DNA of 34,446 nucleotides from Fidelibacterota bacterium (GCA_022561485.1 JADFRD010000016.1:1-34446), one strand, 5' to 3'. Shown: positions 15,604-24,025, counted from the first letter of the stretch. Translations and numbers: made by a program. The notes: generated by a model not told the origin, from the letters alone.

Positions 15604-16596
15604 ATGTTAGATAATAATCAAAATAATAAAAGAGTTTATCACAGTCTTATGGATTTAATCGGCAACGTAAATAATCCAACTCCTATTATTATTCTTAGCG
15701 ATCGAATTAATCCCTTTCCAAATTTTACCATTGGAGTAAAGTTGGAAAAATATAACATCTTTGGTTCCATCAAAGACCGGGTTGCATTGAAGATGATATT
15801 GGGTGCAAATATTGCACCGGGGCAATCCATTCTCGAAGCATCATCCGGGAATACAGCAATTGCGTTGGCTTGTCTTGGAAATGCTTTAGGTATCCCGGTA
15901 GAAATTGTTGTCCCCGAAAAAATACCGGAAGAAAAGAAAAAATTACTCAAATTATTAGGTGTCACTGAATTATGGGAAGCGGAAGATGCATTATGCCCCT
16001 TATTTCCAGATGAAGGCGCCCGTGGACTGGCAAAAAGTTTGGCAGAAAGCCCAGCTTATAAAAATAAATATGTCTATTTAAACCAATATGAAAATGAACT
16101 GAATATTGAAGCACATTACCAATCAACTGGGCCTGAAATATGGAATCAGCTCAATGGAAAGGTTGATTATTTCTTTGCCGGATTTGGAACATGTGCAACG
16201 ATTACAGGAGTCGGAAGATTTTTAAAAGAAAAAAATCCGAATGTGAAAATTATTGGTGTAGAACCGGCACGATCCGATCATAAACTACCCGGAATGAAAA
16301 AAATATCGGAATTGGCTGAAGAGTATGTACCCGGTATCTTTGATAAATCCATCATTGATGATATTATTGAGGTGGACGACGATGATGCGTTCCAGACGGG
16401 AATTATGCTTGCACGGAAGGGGGGGTTATTGGTGGGGCCTACCACCGGCGCCATCGCCTATGCTGCCCTTAAATATGGCGAAACAGAATCAGGAGTCGGT
16501 GTGATGGTGTCGCCGGACGATGCATTTAAATACACCAGTTTTTATGAGCCATATTTAGACAAGGAATCTGAATATAGCATGGTTAAAAATCAATAA
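15604..16596 (+). CDS. Cysteine synthase / cystathionine beta-synthase family PLP enzyme
   Basis: A 330-residue fold-type II PLP enzyme, close to O-acetylserine or O-phosphoserine sulfhydrylases (CysK/CysM). The Schiff-base Lys57 lies in FGSIKDRVA, the substrate loop is EASSGNTAIALA (about 84-95), the PLP-phosphate loop is AGFGTCATITG, and IIGVEPARSDHKLPGMKKI follows. The pocket motif near the C-terminus is VGPTTGAIAYAA where most cysteine synthases have GISSGA, and the substrate loop has EAS where EPT is usual, so the donor or nucleophile may differ. TGAGGA just before the ATG is a Shine-Dalgarno. It lies 34 bp after hisI and may be in the same transcript. The substrate is not certain. Confidence 0.85.
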   Translation: MLDNNQNNKRVYHSLMDLIGNVNNPTPIIILSDRINPFPNFTIGVKLEKYNIFGSIKDRVALKMILGANIAPGQSILEASSGNTAIALACLGNALGIPVEIVVPEKIPEEKKKLLKLLGVTELWEAEDALCPLFPDEGARGLAKSLAESPAYKNKYVYLNQYENELNIEAHYQSTGPEIWNQLNGKVDYFFAGFGTCATITGVGRFLKEKNPNVKIIGVEPARSDHKLPGMKKISELAEEYVPGIFDKSIIDDIIEVDDDDAFQTGIMLARKGGLLVGPTTGAIAYAALKYGETESGVGVMVSPDDAFKYTSFYEPYLDKESEYSMVKNQ

Positions 16597-16620
16597 ATCC
16601 AAAATCTCAAACTGAATCTG

Positions 16621-16790
16621 GGTGCAAAGCTTTAGGAGCTGACCACTACAAAGTTCGTTGTAACCGGGGAGGGTCATATTCGGGAATAATATTTAAAAAA
16701 AACTTTGCGAAAGTTAAACTTGTCCGACTACCAGCGAAAACTTCCGCAAAGTTCTGTTTTATTCTATTTTAAAGCTCCGGAAAACTCCAC
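16621..16790 (+). repeat. Nested inverted repeat, possible structured RNA
   Basis: Outer arms are GGAGCT (16635-16640) and AGCTCC (16773-16778). Inner arms are AACTTTGCG (16701-16709) and CGCAAAGTT (16745-16753). Within the left part is a further hairpin, TGACC (16640-16644) with GGTCA (16672-16676), enclosing TACAA (16647-16651) with TTGTA (16658-16662). The pairs nest consistently. The right side of the inner stem is followed by TTTT (16757-16760). I do not recognise a known RNA family. It could be a terminator region for the upstream operon, a small RNA or a decayed mobile element. Confidence 0.5.
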
Positions 16791-16825
16791 TAATCGATGG
16801 ATAAGGGGAAGGTAAAAATTCTTCA

Positions 16826-17025
16826 TTATTCAACATATTCTGCTATCTTCATATCTGTTTTGATTAAATCATTCACAACCTTGGAAATGTCAGAATTTTT
16901 CCTCTCGGCTATACTTTCTACAAAAGACAGTGTTTTGGGTTCAAGATACACGGGAATGTTCTGTGTTGCATTTTTATGATAGAACTTGCCTCTTTCCCCT
17001 TTTGAAAAATCGTATTCTTTTTCAT
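16826..17025 (-). pseudogene. Antitoxin remnant (ribbon-helix-helix type) with a -1 frameshift at codon 3
   Basis: On the - strand, 63 codons read EYDFSKGERGKFYHKNATQN, then IPVYLEPKTLSFVESIAERK and NSDISKVVNDLIKT, to a TAA at 16828-16826. This is the pattern of a common small antitoxin family (EYDFSKGKRGKFY followed by a ribbon-helix-helix). The natural ATG at 17025-17023 is followed by AAAAAG and is one base out of frame. A stop lies two codons before the readable part, and no in-frame ATG exists. Adding one base after the A run restores ATG-KKEYDF. No partner toxin is evident: upstream - strand frames are short. Probably decayed; an assembly error in the A run or a -1 slip on AAAAAG cannot be excluded. 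Confidence 0.75.
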
Positions 17026-17199
17026 ATTATAACTCTCTGTTTGGCTCTGTTCTATTGTGATGCCCTCCATAATATGCTGAAAACCAAGAACTTAATTTTC
17101 ATTTATTTGTTAAAAACCAAAGATATATGAATTTACTCCCTATTTTTGTCGGCCTTCCGTGAATAGTATTTTTCAGATAATCTTCCTTTGGATTATACA

Positions 17200-17216
17200 G
17201 TGTACGAAACGTACAC
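17200..17216. promoter_or_regulatory. Perfect palindrome, possible operator
   Basis: GTGTACG-AAA-CGTACAC, 7-bp perfect arms around three A residues. It looks like a dimeric regulator site, but no gene start lies close by except the broken antitoxin on the - strand about 180 bp away. The function is unknown. Confidence 0.35.
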
Positions 17217-17244
17217 CTACACAATCAGCTTCCATCAACAAAAC

Positions 17245-17405
17245 CAAGGGGGTCGCCCCGACCAACGGTGCGGGATTGTAAACTTCTCTGCCGGCGGATC
17301 GGACCGCGATGACAGAATTATTATTTGTTTTTAAATAATATCCACAAAAAATATGTCATTGCGAACCACGTATACGAAGTGTAGTGGTGTGGCAATCACC
17401 TTCCA
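17245..17405. repeat. Pieces of GTCATTGCGA-type dispersed palindromic repeats
   Basis: Bases 17353-17401 begin TGTCATTGCGAACCAC and continue with GTGGTGTGGCAATCA, an imperfect inverted pair. A few dozen bases to the left, 17305-17315 reads CCGCGATGACA, the opposite end of the same kind of element. GGTCG-CCC-CGACC (17251-17263) is a further small hairpin. A fuller member of the family lies at 25502-25605. Elements of this sort are common intergenic repeats in many bacteria. Confidence 0.6.
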
Positions 17406-17479
17406 TTTGTATTTTCAAAAGGCATTGAAAAAATGCCGTCCAATTAATTTATTAGAACATTTATTTAATACATATGTGA

Positions 17480-20400
17480 TTAAGAATGAAATTCCTGAAT
17501 AGATTTCACTTCAATTTTACTTCCACCCAGCCGGATGGCGCGGACGGCTGCTTCTGCTCCGGAGAGGGTCGTGATTGTTAAAATTCCCTTTTGAATACAG
17601 GCGCGCCCAATGGCTTCTTCGTCATATCGCGATTGAGCCCCTAATGGTGTATTTATCACCATTTGAATTTCACTGTTTTTAATGGCATCCACCACATTTG
17701 GCCGCCCTTCACCTACTTTGAAGATGGATTCCGATGGAATACCATTCCGGTTGAATTCTTGAGCCGTTCCTGCTGTGGCAACAATCTCAAATCCAATTTC
17801 AAAAAGGTCCCGCGCCAGGGGAATTGCATTCATTTTATCCTGATCATTGACAGAGATAAACACTTTTCCACTTTTCGGGATATGACTTCCTGCACTTATG
17901 GTGGCTTTTTTGAATGATTCGCCAAAGGTGTTTGAAATTCCCATTACTTCCCCGGTAGATTTCATTTCCGGACTCAAAAAAATCGATTCTTCCGGGAATT
18001 TATTGAACGGCAAGACGGCTTCTTTCACAGCAATATGATTAATGTTATCCCAAGGCTTTAAATCCATCTCTTTGAGTTTAGCTCCTACTGCCAGTTTTAC
18101 CGCTATTCTCGCCAGGGGAACATTCGTCGCCTTACTCACAAAAGGAACTGTCCGGCTGGCCCTGGGATTGACTTCCAGCACATATACCTGTTCCTCCTTA
18201 TAAGCAAATTGCAGGTTAATCAGACCAATGACATTTAATTCCAAAGCGAGGATTTTTGTAATCCGAATAATCTCTTCCATGGTTTTGGTGGTAATCCTGT
18301 ATGGAGGAAGCACACAGGCAGAATCACCGGAGTGTATACCGGCTTCTTCAATGTGCTGCATGATGGCGCCAATGTGGACAGTTTCCCCATCACACAAGGC
18401 ATCCACATCAAACTCAAATGCGTCTTCCAAAAATTCATCAATTAAAATGGGGTGCCCTTCGGTCACATCTGCAGAGCGGGCGATGTAATCAATTAACTGT
18501 TCCTTTGAATACACAATTTCCATGGCTCTGCCGCCCAGCACATAACTGGGGCGAGCCAACACAGGATAACCGATCCCTTCTGCCACGTTTATCACTTCGT
18601 CCAATGTTCTTCCTGTACCATATTTCGGGCAGGTCACATTTAACTTATCTAAAATTCGGCCAAATTTTTCCCTGTCTTCCGCCAAGTCAATACTTTCCGG
18701 TGATGTACCTATAATGGGCACACCGGCATTTGCCAAAACATTGGCAATTTTCAGCGGTGTCTGTCCGCCGAATTGAACCACCACCCCATCCGGTTTTTCA
18801 AACTCGACAATATTGAGTACATCTTCAAATGTCACCGGTTCAAAGTACAGCCTATCCACCAAATCAAAGTCTGTACTTATTGTTTCCGGATTGCAGTTGA
18901 CCATTATGGTTTTGTAGCCCAAATCCTTTAATCCAAAAACGGCCTGTACACAGCAATAATCAAACTCGATGCCCTGTCCGATGCGGTTGGGTCCACCCCC
19001 GAGAATCATGATTTTTTTCCCTTTCAATGGTTCGATTTCATTTTCTTCATCATATGTTGAGTAGCAATAGGGTGTCTTTGCTTCAAATTCTGCAGCACAA
19101 GTATCCACTATTTTATAAGCTGGAAGCACATTTTCATTCTTGCGCAAAGATCGGATTTCCATCTCTGTTTTCCCCGTCATACGACTAATCTGCTTGTCCG
19201 AAAAACCGTTTTGTTTTAATTCCCGCAAAGACATGGAATGTTGTGTTTCCGCCAACATTTTAATTTGATTTAAAAACCACGGATCAATTTTGGTTACATT
19301 AAACACATCTTCAATTGTTTGCCCTTCTAAAAATGCCTGGCGCACTTTCAGCAATCGAAAGGCTGTTCCATAACGCAAAGTGGACATGTCCAAGGATCGG
19401 GCACGGCTCACATCCGGGTCCCCTTCTGCCGGCGGTTTCGGTTCAAGTCCGTCTAATCCCACTTCCAATGAACGATATGCTTTTTGCAGACTTTCCCGAA
19501 ATGTGCGTCCGATGGACATCACTTCCCCCACGCTTTGCATCTGCACACCCAAATGTCCTGAAGCAGATGGAAATTTCTCAAAATCAAACCGGGGCACTTT
19601 AGTCACAATGTAATCGATCGTTGGTTCGAAGGCGGCCAGTGTTTTCCCCGTAATGTCATTGGGTAATTCATCCAGTGTATAACCCACAGCCAGTTTTGCC
19701 GCCACCTTGGCAATGGGAAATCCTGTAGCTTTACTGGCCAAAGCAGATGAACGGCTCACCCGGGGATTCATTTCGATTACAATCATCCGGCCGTTTTCCG
19801 GATTCACGGCAAATTGCACATTGGATCCCCCTGTTTCCACGCCGATAATCCGCAAGCATTGGATTGCCCAATTGCGCATCTTCTGGAATTCCTTATCGGT
19901 GAGCGTCATGGCCGGGGCCACCGTTACCGAATCACCGGTGTGAATTCCCATTGGATCGATATTTTCGATGGAACAAACAATAATGGCATTGTCCGCTTTA
20001 TCCCGGATGACTTCCATTTCGAATTCTTTCCAGCCCAAGAGAGATTCTTCCATCAATACTTCCGTGATGGGACTGGCGTTCAATCCATTTTCCACTAGTT
20101 CCTGGAACTCTTCATAGTTATAAACAACAGAGCCGCCGGTTCCGCCCAGAGTAAATGATGGCCTAATAATGATGGGGAAATTCATGGTTCCCAACAACGA
20201 TTCTGCTTCCTCCCATGAATGGACAAATCCGCCATTGGCTGTTTCAATCCCCGCTTTATCCATGGCTTTCTTGAAGCGTTCCCGGTCCTCCGCTTTTTCA
20301 ATTGCGTCCACTTGAGCGCCAATAAGCTGTACGCCATATTTTTCAAGAATACCCTGCTTGTGTAAATCCATGGCCAGGTTCAATGCAGTTTGTCCACCCA

Positions 20401-20668
20401 CGGTTGGTAGGATTGCATCCGGCTTTTCTTTTTCAATAATGGCCGTTACATATTCCAGAGTTAAAGGCTCGATGTAGGTTGCATCCGCGAGGTCCGGATC
20501 GGTCATAATGGTGGCGGGATTCGAATTCACCAGGATGACGCGATATCCTTCTTCCTTCAATGCCTGCATAGCCTGTGTCCCGGAATAATCAAACTCACAG
20601 GCCTGACCAATGACGATGGGCCCGGCACCGATGATTAAAATAGATTTTATATCTGTTCGTTTAGGCAT
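17480..20668 (-). CDS. carB: Carbamoyl-phosphate synthase, large subunit
   Basis: A 1062-residue ATP-grasp enzyme making carbamoyl phosphate from bicarbonate, ammonia and two ATP for pyrimidine and arginine synthesis. The N-terminal half (carboxyphosphate domain, about 1-400) opens with [24 protein letters not shown] and has [13 protein letters not shown]. After the oligomerisation domain (400-550), the second half restarts with [22 protein letters not shown] and has [16 protein letters not shown]. The C-terminal MGS-like allosteric domain begins near 935 ([30 protein letters not shown]). Full length and intact. It is on the same strand as carA but separated from it by a 3.5-kb cassette, so it probably needs its own promoter or read-through. 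Confidence 0.97.
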   Translation of the reverse strand: MPKRTDIKSILIIGAGPIVIGQACEFDYSGTQAMQALKEEGYRVILVNSNPATIMTDPDLADATYIEPLTLEYVTAIIEKEKPDAILPTVGGQTALNLAMDLHKQGILEKYGVQLIGAQVDAIEKAEDRERFKKAMDKAGIETANGGFVHSWEEAESLLGTMNFPIIIRPSFTLGGTGGSVVYNYEEFQELVENGLNASPITEVLMEESLLGWKEFEMEVIRDKADNAIIVCSIENIDPMGIHTGDSVTVAPAMTLTDKEFQKMRNWAIQCLRIIGVETGGSNVQFAVNPENGRMIVIEMNPRVSRSSALASKATGFPIAKVAAKLAVGYTLDELPNDITGKTLAAFEPTIDYIVTKVPRFDFEKFPSASGHLGVQMQSVGEVMSIGRTFRESLQKAYRSLEVGLDGLEPKPPAEGDPDVSRARSLDMSTLRYGTAFRLLKVRQAFLEGQTIEDVFNVTKIDPWFLNQIKMLAETQHSMSLRELKQNGFSDKQISRMTGKTEMEIRSLRKNENVLPAYKIVDTCAAEFEAKTPYCYSTYDEENEIEPLKGKKIMILGGGPNRIGQGIEFDYCCVQAVFGLKDLGYKTIMVNCNPETISTDFDLVDRLYFEPVTFEDVLNIVEFEKPDGVVVQFGGQTPLKIANVLANAGVPIIGTSPESIDLAEDREKFGRILDKLNVTCPKYGTGRTLDEVINVAEGIGYPVLARPSYVLGGRAMEIVYSKEQLIDYIARSADVTEGHPILIDEFLEDAFEFDVDALCDGETVHIGAIMQHIEEAGIHSGDSACVLPPYRITTKTMEEIIRITKILALELNVIGLINLQFAYKEEQVYVLEVNPRASRTVPFVSKATNVPLARIAVKLAVGAKLKEMDLKPWDNINHIAVKEAVLPFNKFPEESIFLSPEMKSTGEVMGISNTFGESFKKATISAGSHIPKSGKVFISVNDQDKMNAIPLARDLFEIGFEIVATAGTAQEFNRNGIPSESIFKVGEGRPNVVDAIKNSEIQMVINTPLGAQSRYDEEAIGRACIQKGILTITTLSGAEAAVRAIRLGGSKIEVKSIQEFHS

Positions 20669-21056
20669 AATTATTTTCGCCGCAGAGACGCAAAGAACGC
20701 AGAGATTTCAATTGTTGATAAATCTATTAATTCCATCTTTGAGAAGTTTAAGATTGAAGTGAATTAGAATATTCTTTCATATATACTTTTTAACAAACCG
20801 AATCCCAATTTTTTAAATTTTTCTAGTCCGAAACCAATAATATTTTTTTTTATTTTTTATTTAATTCTATCTTTGCGTCTCTGCGGCTATCCATTTCCCC
20901 TTTTCCTTTTTTATACATATTTATCATTTGTTTCTCTCTGTGTTCTCTGTGGCTATCCATTAATTCATTTTCTTTTTTACACATATTCATCATTTGTTTT
21001 CCTCTGCGTTCTCCCCGCCTGACTCGACGCCAGTTCGGGCAGGTGCGGCTCTGCGG
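20669..21056. repeat. Composite dispersed repeats between carB and the ABC cassette
   Basis: A 388-bp stretch with no gene. One copy of the core (GCCGCAGAGACGCAAAGAAC and following bases) lies at 20679-20704 on the + strand. Opposite-strand copies lie at 20871-20894 (CTTTGCGTCTCTGCGGCTAT), 20933-20970 (CTCTCTGTGTTCTCTGTGGC) and 21001-21059. The last three are spaced by near-identical 35-bp T-rich linkers (CTTTTTT-A-ACATATT-ATCATTTGTTT), forming a tandem unit of about 68 bp. The same unit recurs at 24175-24290 in the same orientation. The rightmost copy is interrupted by a GC-rich element at 21013-21049. Between 20705 and 20870 I see only AT-rich sequence. Confidence 0.85.
21013..21049. mobile_element. 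GC-rich palindromic element inserted inside the composite repeat
   Basis: CCCGCCTGACTCGACGCC followed by AGTTCGGGCAGGTGCGG interrupts the repeat, which reads CTCTGCGTTCT before it and CTCTGCGGCTAC after it. Without the element the two sides join into the normal CTCTGCGTTCTCTGCGGCTA form seen elsewhere. The ends are complementary (CCGC/GCGG, CCTG/CAGG). It shares CCCGCCTG and CGGGCAGG with the insertion in carA. No protein is encoded, so any mobility would need a helper in trans. Confidence 0.65.
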
Positions 21057-21824
21057 CTACTTTTTAAAAATGTCGTCATCCAATCCCTGGTTTACTTTGT
21101 ATTTGGAAAATTCCATCACTACCGTGCCGGCAAACTCCTTTTTATCCGGATCAATCCCTGATTCTTTTGCCACCTTTTCAAAATCTTTTCTGTCCGACAT
21201 CGGACCGCCAAAAGGTTCCCGCATAGACCAGTTTTTCAATCCTTTAAAGCCAAGGGAGAGTGTTGTTTTTGATGGCAAAAATATGCCGTCCACTTCCGTG
21301 TATTCCGAGATCAATAGAAAAACCCTTTGTGAATCAATAATTGTTTCTGCTTTGGTGATCACCCATGATTCTGCATCCACCCATAGGTTCATTTGAATAT
21401 CAGGGAAATCATCTTTATCAAATGGAATATCCATTGAATCGGGTATAACGGATCCCGTGAGCAGCCAATGTTTTCGATCTTTCAATACATCGTTGCCGAC
21501 CACATGAATGGATTCAAGCTTGTTTAAAAATTTCTCCGGGGAGCCCCCCAACCCTGTCTTGGGCACAATGGCAAATCCCCTGGATTTTATTTTTACCTTA
21601 TCCGGCGCTTTATAATAAAGTTTGATCTTTTTCCGCGGCATCCGCAGTCCGGTCATTTTAACCGATATTTTGATATTTACAGTATAATCTTCAATGCGAT
21701 TGAACCGCGTGGTTAAGCTGTCTTGGATTGCTTCAACCGTTGGTGTTTCAGCAAATAGACACCCGCTGATTATGATCAAAATAAAGATGGAATAGATTGA
21801 GTCTCTAATCGTTTTTTTTATCAT
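21057..21824 (-). CDS. Outer-membrane lipoprotein-sorting (LolA-fold) family lipoprotein
   Basis: A 255-residue exported protein. Residues 1-21 form a signal peptide, and ISGC places a lipobox Cys at 22, so it is probably a lipoprotein; cleavage by signal peptidase I after LFA is an alternative. The rest (DSLTTRFNRIEDYTVNIKISV, KIKLYYKAPDKVKIKSRGFA, MNLWVDAESWVITKAETI, YTEVDGIFLPSKTTLSL) reads as the beta-rich LolA/LppX-like fold that binds lipid acyl chains. It is the last member of the ABC cassette, starting 3 bp after the GyrI-like pseudogene. Its TAG stop is the first triplet of the adjoining repeat (TAGCCGCAGAG on the - strand), so the original 3' end may have been replaced. The precise role is unknown. 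Confidence 0.75.
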   Translation of the reverse strand: MIKKTIRDSIYSIFILIIISGCLFAETPTVEAIQDSLTTRFNRIEDYTVNIKISVKMTGLRMPRKKIKLYYKAPDKVKIKSRGFAIVPKTGLGGSPEKFLNKLESIHVVGNDVLKDRKHWLLTGSVIPDSMDIPFDKDDFPDIQMNLWVDAESWVITKAETIIDSQRVFLLISEYTEVDGIFLPSKTTLSLGFKGLKNWSMREPFGGPMSDRKDFEKVAKESGIDPDKKEFAGTVVMEFSKYKVNQGLDDDIFKK

Positions 21825-21826
21825 AT

Positions 21827-22176
21827 TTATTTCACAGGATACCTGATAATCGTTTTCATTTTTTCAGGTGCTGTTTTCCGGGGATCAGACAAATAAATCT
21901 CATGATGTAATCCATTGATTTTTAATCCATTTTCATCCATAAAATGTAATATAGCGTCAATCGTTTCCGGTTCAGTTAAAGAAGGTCCTACATGCATCAT
22001 TTGTACACATTGGCCACGGGATAAAGGGCTTGGACCCTGTCCACAAATTCCGAGCCCGCCGGTGCACCTTTACCACTTATTGTTAAGTATGGTATTTTAT
22101 CGAATGTTACGAGTTCCGGTTTTGTCCCAGCATTATAATAAGATTGGTATGTTTTAATAAGATTCAACTTGGTCAT
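21827..22176 (-). pseudogene. GyrI-like small-molecule-binding domain protein, internal deletion and frameshift
   Basis: The ATG at 22176 opens MTKLNLIKTYQSYYNAGTKP and continues TFDKIPYLTISGKGAPAGSE and FVDRVQALYPVA, then reaches a TGA after about 58 codons. In another frame directly after that point comes GQCVQMMHVGPSLTEPETID, then MDENGLKINGLHHEIYLSDP and RKTAPEKMKTIIRYPVK, ending in TAA at 21829-21827. These are the beginning and end of a GyrI-like protein of some 200 residues. The middle, usually about 80-90 residues, is missing, and the halves join out of frame near 22020. The start overlaps the permease stop (ATGA), so the gene was once part of the cassette operon. Confidence 0.85.
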
Positions 22177-23009
22177 GTCTTAATATCCCTTCTCAAAAAG
22201 ACAGCTATGCTTACACCGATAAATCCCGTTGTATAAAGAGCGAGCACCCACAGACTTTTTACAATCCGATCCCAAGGAATCGGATCTTTAAAGGCCTGCT
22301 GCCAGACGTCGAAATAGGTGACAAAAATGTATGGTTCCATCTTATCAAACATCTCCAGGGGAATGGCCATAATAATATATCCGATCACAATGAGGAAAAT
22401 AGCTCCGATTATGGGGCCAATACCGTTATTTACCATTGCAGAAAACATAAAGCACAGCGTCGTTACCACACACATGACAATAATCGCCAATCCGAATGAT
22501 AATGCCATTCGAATCCAGGCTTCACTTTGATCCAAGATGAGAATACCCTTGTCAAACACAATCAGATCACCGCTACCCAGCCAAAGCGTTCCAACGCCCA
22601 GACACATAAATGCTAAAAATAATATAAGAACTGTGGTGTAAATCCATGTAGCAAACAGTTTGGAAAATAAAATTTTCAGACGGCTTGTGGATCGTGTAAG
22701 TAAAATGCGAAATGTCCCCGCTGCACCTTCTGCTGCTATGGCATCACCGGCAGCCAATGCCACCAGAAACGGCATATGAATCCAAAAGGCGTTCATCACT
22801 ATGTAGGTGGCAAGGAATGCGTTAAAAATGGAACCGACCACAATAAAATTATCCCCCAACTGACGCACATATTGATCGTGTATTTCCCCGCCGCCGTAGG
22901 AAAATCCCCACAGGATTAGCGGCATGAGAATGGCGATCCCGATAAAACCAATGAAACTGCGCCACCGGCCGGTGATCTTCAATAATTCGTTATATATTAA
23001 TCCAATCAT
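22173..23009 (-). CDS. ABC-2 type transporter permease
   Basis: A 278-residue membrane protein beginning MIGLIYNELLKITGRWRSF, the usual N-terminus of NatB/ABC-2 permeases. About six membrane spans are visible: FIGFIGIAILMPLILWGF, the FLATYIVMNAFWIHMPFLVA region, ATWIYTTVLILFLAFMCLGV, FGLAIIVMCVVTTLCFMF, GPIIGAIFLIVIGYIIMAI and VLALYTTGFIGVSIAVFL. Between the second and third is the conserved AAEGAAGTFRILLTRSTSR. An in-frame ATG at 23039 adds ten residues encoded by a dispersed repeat and is less likely. It pairs with the ATPase encoded upstream and overlaps the GyrI-like pseudogene by 4 bp. The substrate is unknown. Confidence 0.9.
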   Translation of the reverse strand: MIGLIYNELLKITGRWRSFIGFIGIAILMPLILWGFSYGGGEIHDQYVRQLGDNFIVVGSIFNAFLATYIVMNAFWIHMPFLVALAAGDAIAAEGAAGTFRILLTRSTSRLKILFSKLFATWIYTTVLILFLAFMCLGVGTLWLGSGDLIVFDKGILILDQSEAWIRMALSFGLAIIVMCVVTTLCFMFSAMVNNGIGPIIGAIFLIVIGYIIMAIPLEMFDKMEPYIFVTYFDVWQQAFKDPIPWDRIVKSLWVLALYTTGFIGVSIAVFLRRDIKT

Positions 23010-23095
23010 CAGTTTTTTACCACTGAGACACAGTGGCACAGAGGTTTATATATTGTAAAATATGTTTTTTGTGTCGGTTGTCCATTTTTTAACCG
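23010..23095. repeat. Dispersed repeat copies between permease and ATPase genes
   Basis: CCACTGAGACACAGTGGCAC at 23022-23041, followed by AGAGG, is a divergent copy of the CCACAGAGACACAGAG-type repeat. Reverse-oriented sequence TCTCTGAGCCTCGGTGACTC at 23104-23123 is inside the 3' end of the ATPase gene. No Shine-Dalgarno is evident for the permease. Confidence 0.65.
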
Positions 23096-24025
23096 TTATT
23101 TTTTCTCTGAGCCTCGGTGACTCTGTGGTTCATCCAAACCTGTTTTGGATAAAAATAAATCTTCCAAGGATGTTTTTGGGATTACCGCTTCTATTCTACA
23201 CTCGTTTTGAACCAGGAGTTTTGTGACATCTCCCAATTTATCCCGGGAAACATTCACAAACAGGGATCCATTTATTTCATCGCATCGACGCACCCAATCC
23301 TGGTTGTCTAATAATTTCTTTGCTTCATTTAAAGGCTGCACCCGCACTTCAATTGTAAACAGATCGGACTCTGCCAATAAATCATCCATCTTCCCGGAAA
23401 CGATTAATTGCCCCAGATGTATAATGGCGACGTGTGAGCAAATTTTCTGCACTTCGTCCAATAAATGGGATGAAATAAAAATGGTAATACCTTCTGATCT
23501 TAATTCCCGCACTAAATCCCGTACTTCTTTCATGCCTTGGGGGTCTAGTCCGTTGGTGGGTTCATCCAGAATCAGTAACTTGGGTTTTGATAATAATGCC
23601 TGTGCAATACCCAGCCGCTGGCGCATTCCTTGGGAATAGTGTTTCACTTTATCGTTGGCTCGATCAAGCAACCCAACCCGTTTCAACACGATTGGGATAT
23701 TGTCAAATCCCTTCCCATCCATTCTCGCCAACATTTCTAAATTGGTTTGAGCAGAAAGGTGTTTATAGAAATCCGCCCGTTCGATAAATGCGCCCACACC
23801 TGCTAATGCTTTTTGGTGATACTTTTGGACAGACATTCCTTTTATTAACACTTCCCCGCTGTCAGGCCGAATCAAATCTGTCATCATGCGGATGGTGGTG
23901 GATTTCCCGCTTCCGTTTGGACCTAAAAATCCGAATACCGATCCTTCGGGAATTTCCAGGGATAAATTATCCACTGCGATACGGGATCCAAATGATTTGG
24001 ATAAATTTCGTGTTTCAAGTATCAT
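23096..24025 (-). CDS. ABC transporter ATP-binding protein (ABC-2 / NatA type)
   Basis: A 309-residue ATPase that powers the adjacent permease. Walker A is GPNGSGKST (about residues 35-43), the signature YSQGMRQRLGIAQALL, Walker B LLILDEPTNGLDPQG and the switch His in FISSHLLDEV. The C-terminal 90 residues form the variable accessory domain of this subfamily. The last ten or so residues (PQSHRGSEKK) and the stop are encoded by a dispersed repeat, whose CCACAGAG-type sequence is read on the - strand. It is the first gene of a four-member cassette (ATPase, permease, GyrI-like, LolA-like) set between carA and carB. The substrate cannot be read from sequence. Confidence 0.93.
   Translation of the reverse strand: MILETRNLSKSFGSRIAVDNLSLEIPEGSVFGFLGPNGSGKSTTIRMMTDLIRPDSGEVLIKGMSVQKYHQKALAGVGAFIERADFYKHLSAQTNLEMLARMDGKGFDNIPIVLKRVGLLDRANDKVKHYSQGMRQRLGIAQALLSKPKLLILDEPTNGLDPQGMKEVRDLVRELRSEGITIFISSHLLDEVQKICSHVAIIHLGQLIVSGKMDDLLAESDLFTIEVRVQPLNEAKKLLDNQDWVRRCDEINGSLFVNVSRDKLGDVTKLLVQNECRIEAVIPKTSLEDLFLSKTGLDEPQSHRGSEKK

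Larger units (their letters stand above)
16597..17479 (+). other. Convergent non-coding stretch between the + and - gene blocks
   Basis: An 883-bp region without an intact gene, lying between the 3' ends of the cysteine synthase-like gene and carB. From left to right it holds a nested inverted repeat (16621-16790), a frameshifted antitoxin remnant on the - strand (16826-17025), a 17-bp perfect palindrome (17200-17216), a GC-rich hairpin and CCGCGATGACA end (17245-17315), and one end of a GTCATTGCGA-type dispersed repeat (17353-17405). It reads as a dump of decayed and repetitive sequence at a convergent junction. Confidence 0.7.

Noticed and set aside
17041..17215. Toxin gene upstream of the broken antitoxin on the - strand
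   Set aside because: The frames there are short and interrupted (one ends YYSRKADKNRE, another YNPKEDYLKNTIHGRPTKIG); none has a start and a family match, so no gene is claimed.
17221..17290. tRNA gene suggested by GGTCGCCCCGACC
   Set aside because: Only one short hairpin is present; no acceptor stem, anticodon arm or T-loop sequence could be fitted on either strand.
20669..21056. CRISPR array
   Set aside because: The repeat cores are degenerate, in both orientations, and the spacers are themselves conserved; no cas gene is present.
23010..23039. Ten-residue N-terminal extension of the ABC permease
   Set aside because: It is encoded by a dispersed repeat; the typical permease N-terminus begins at 23009.
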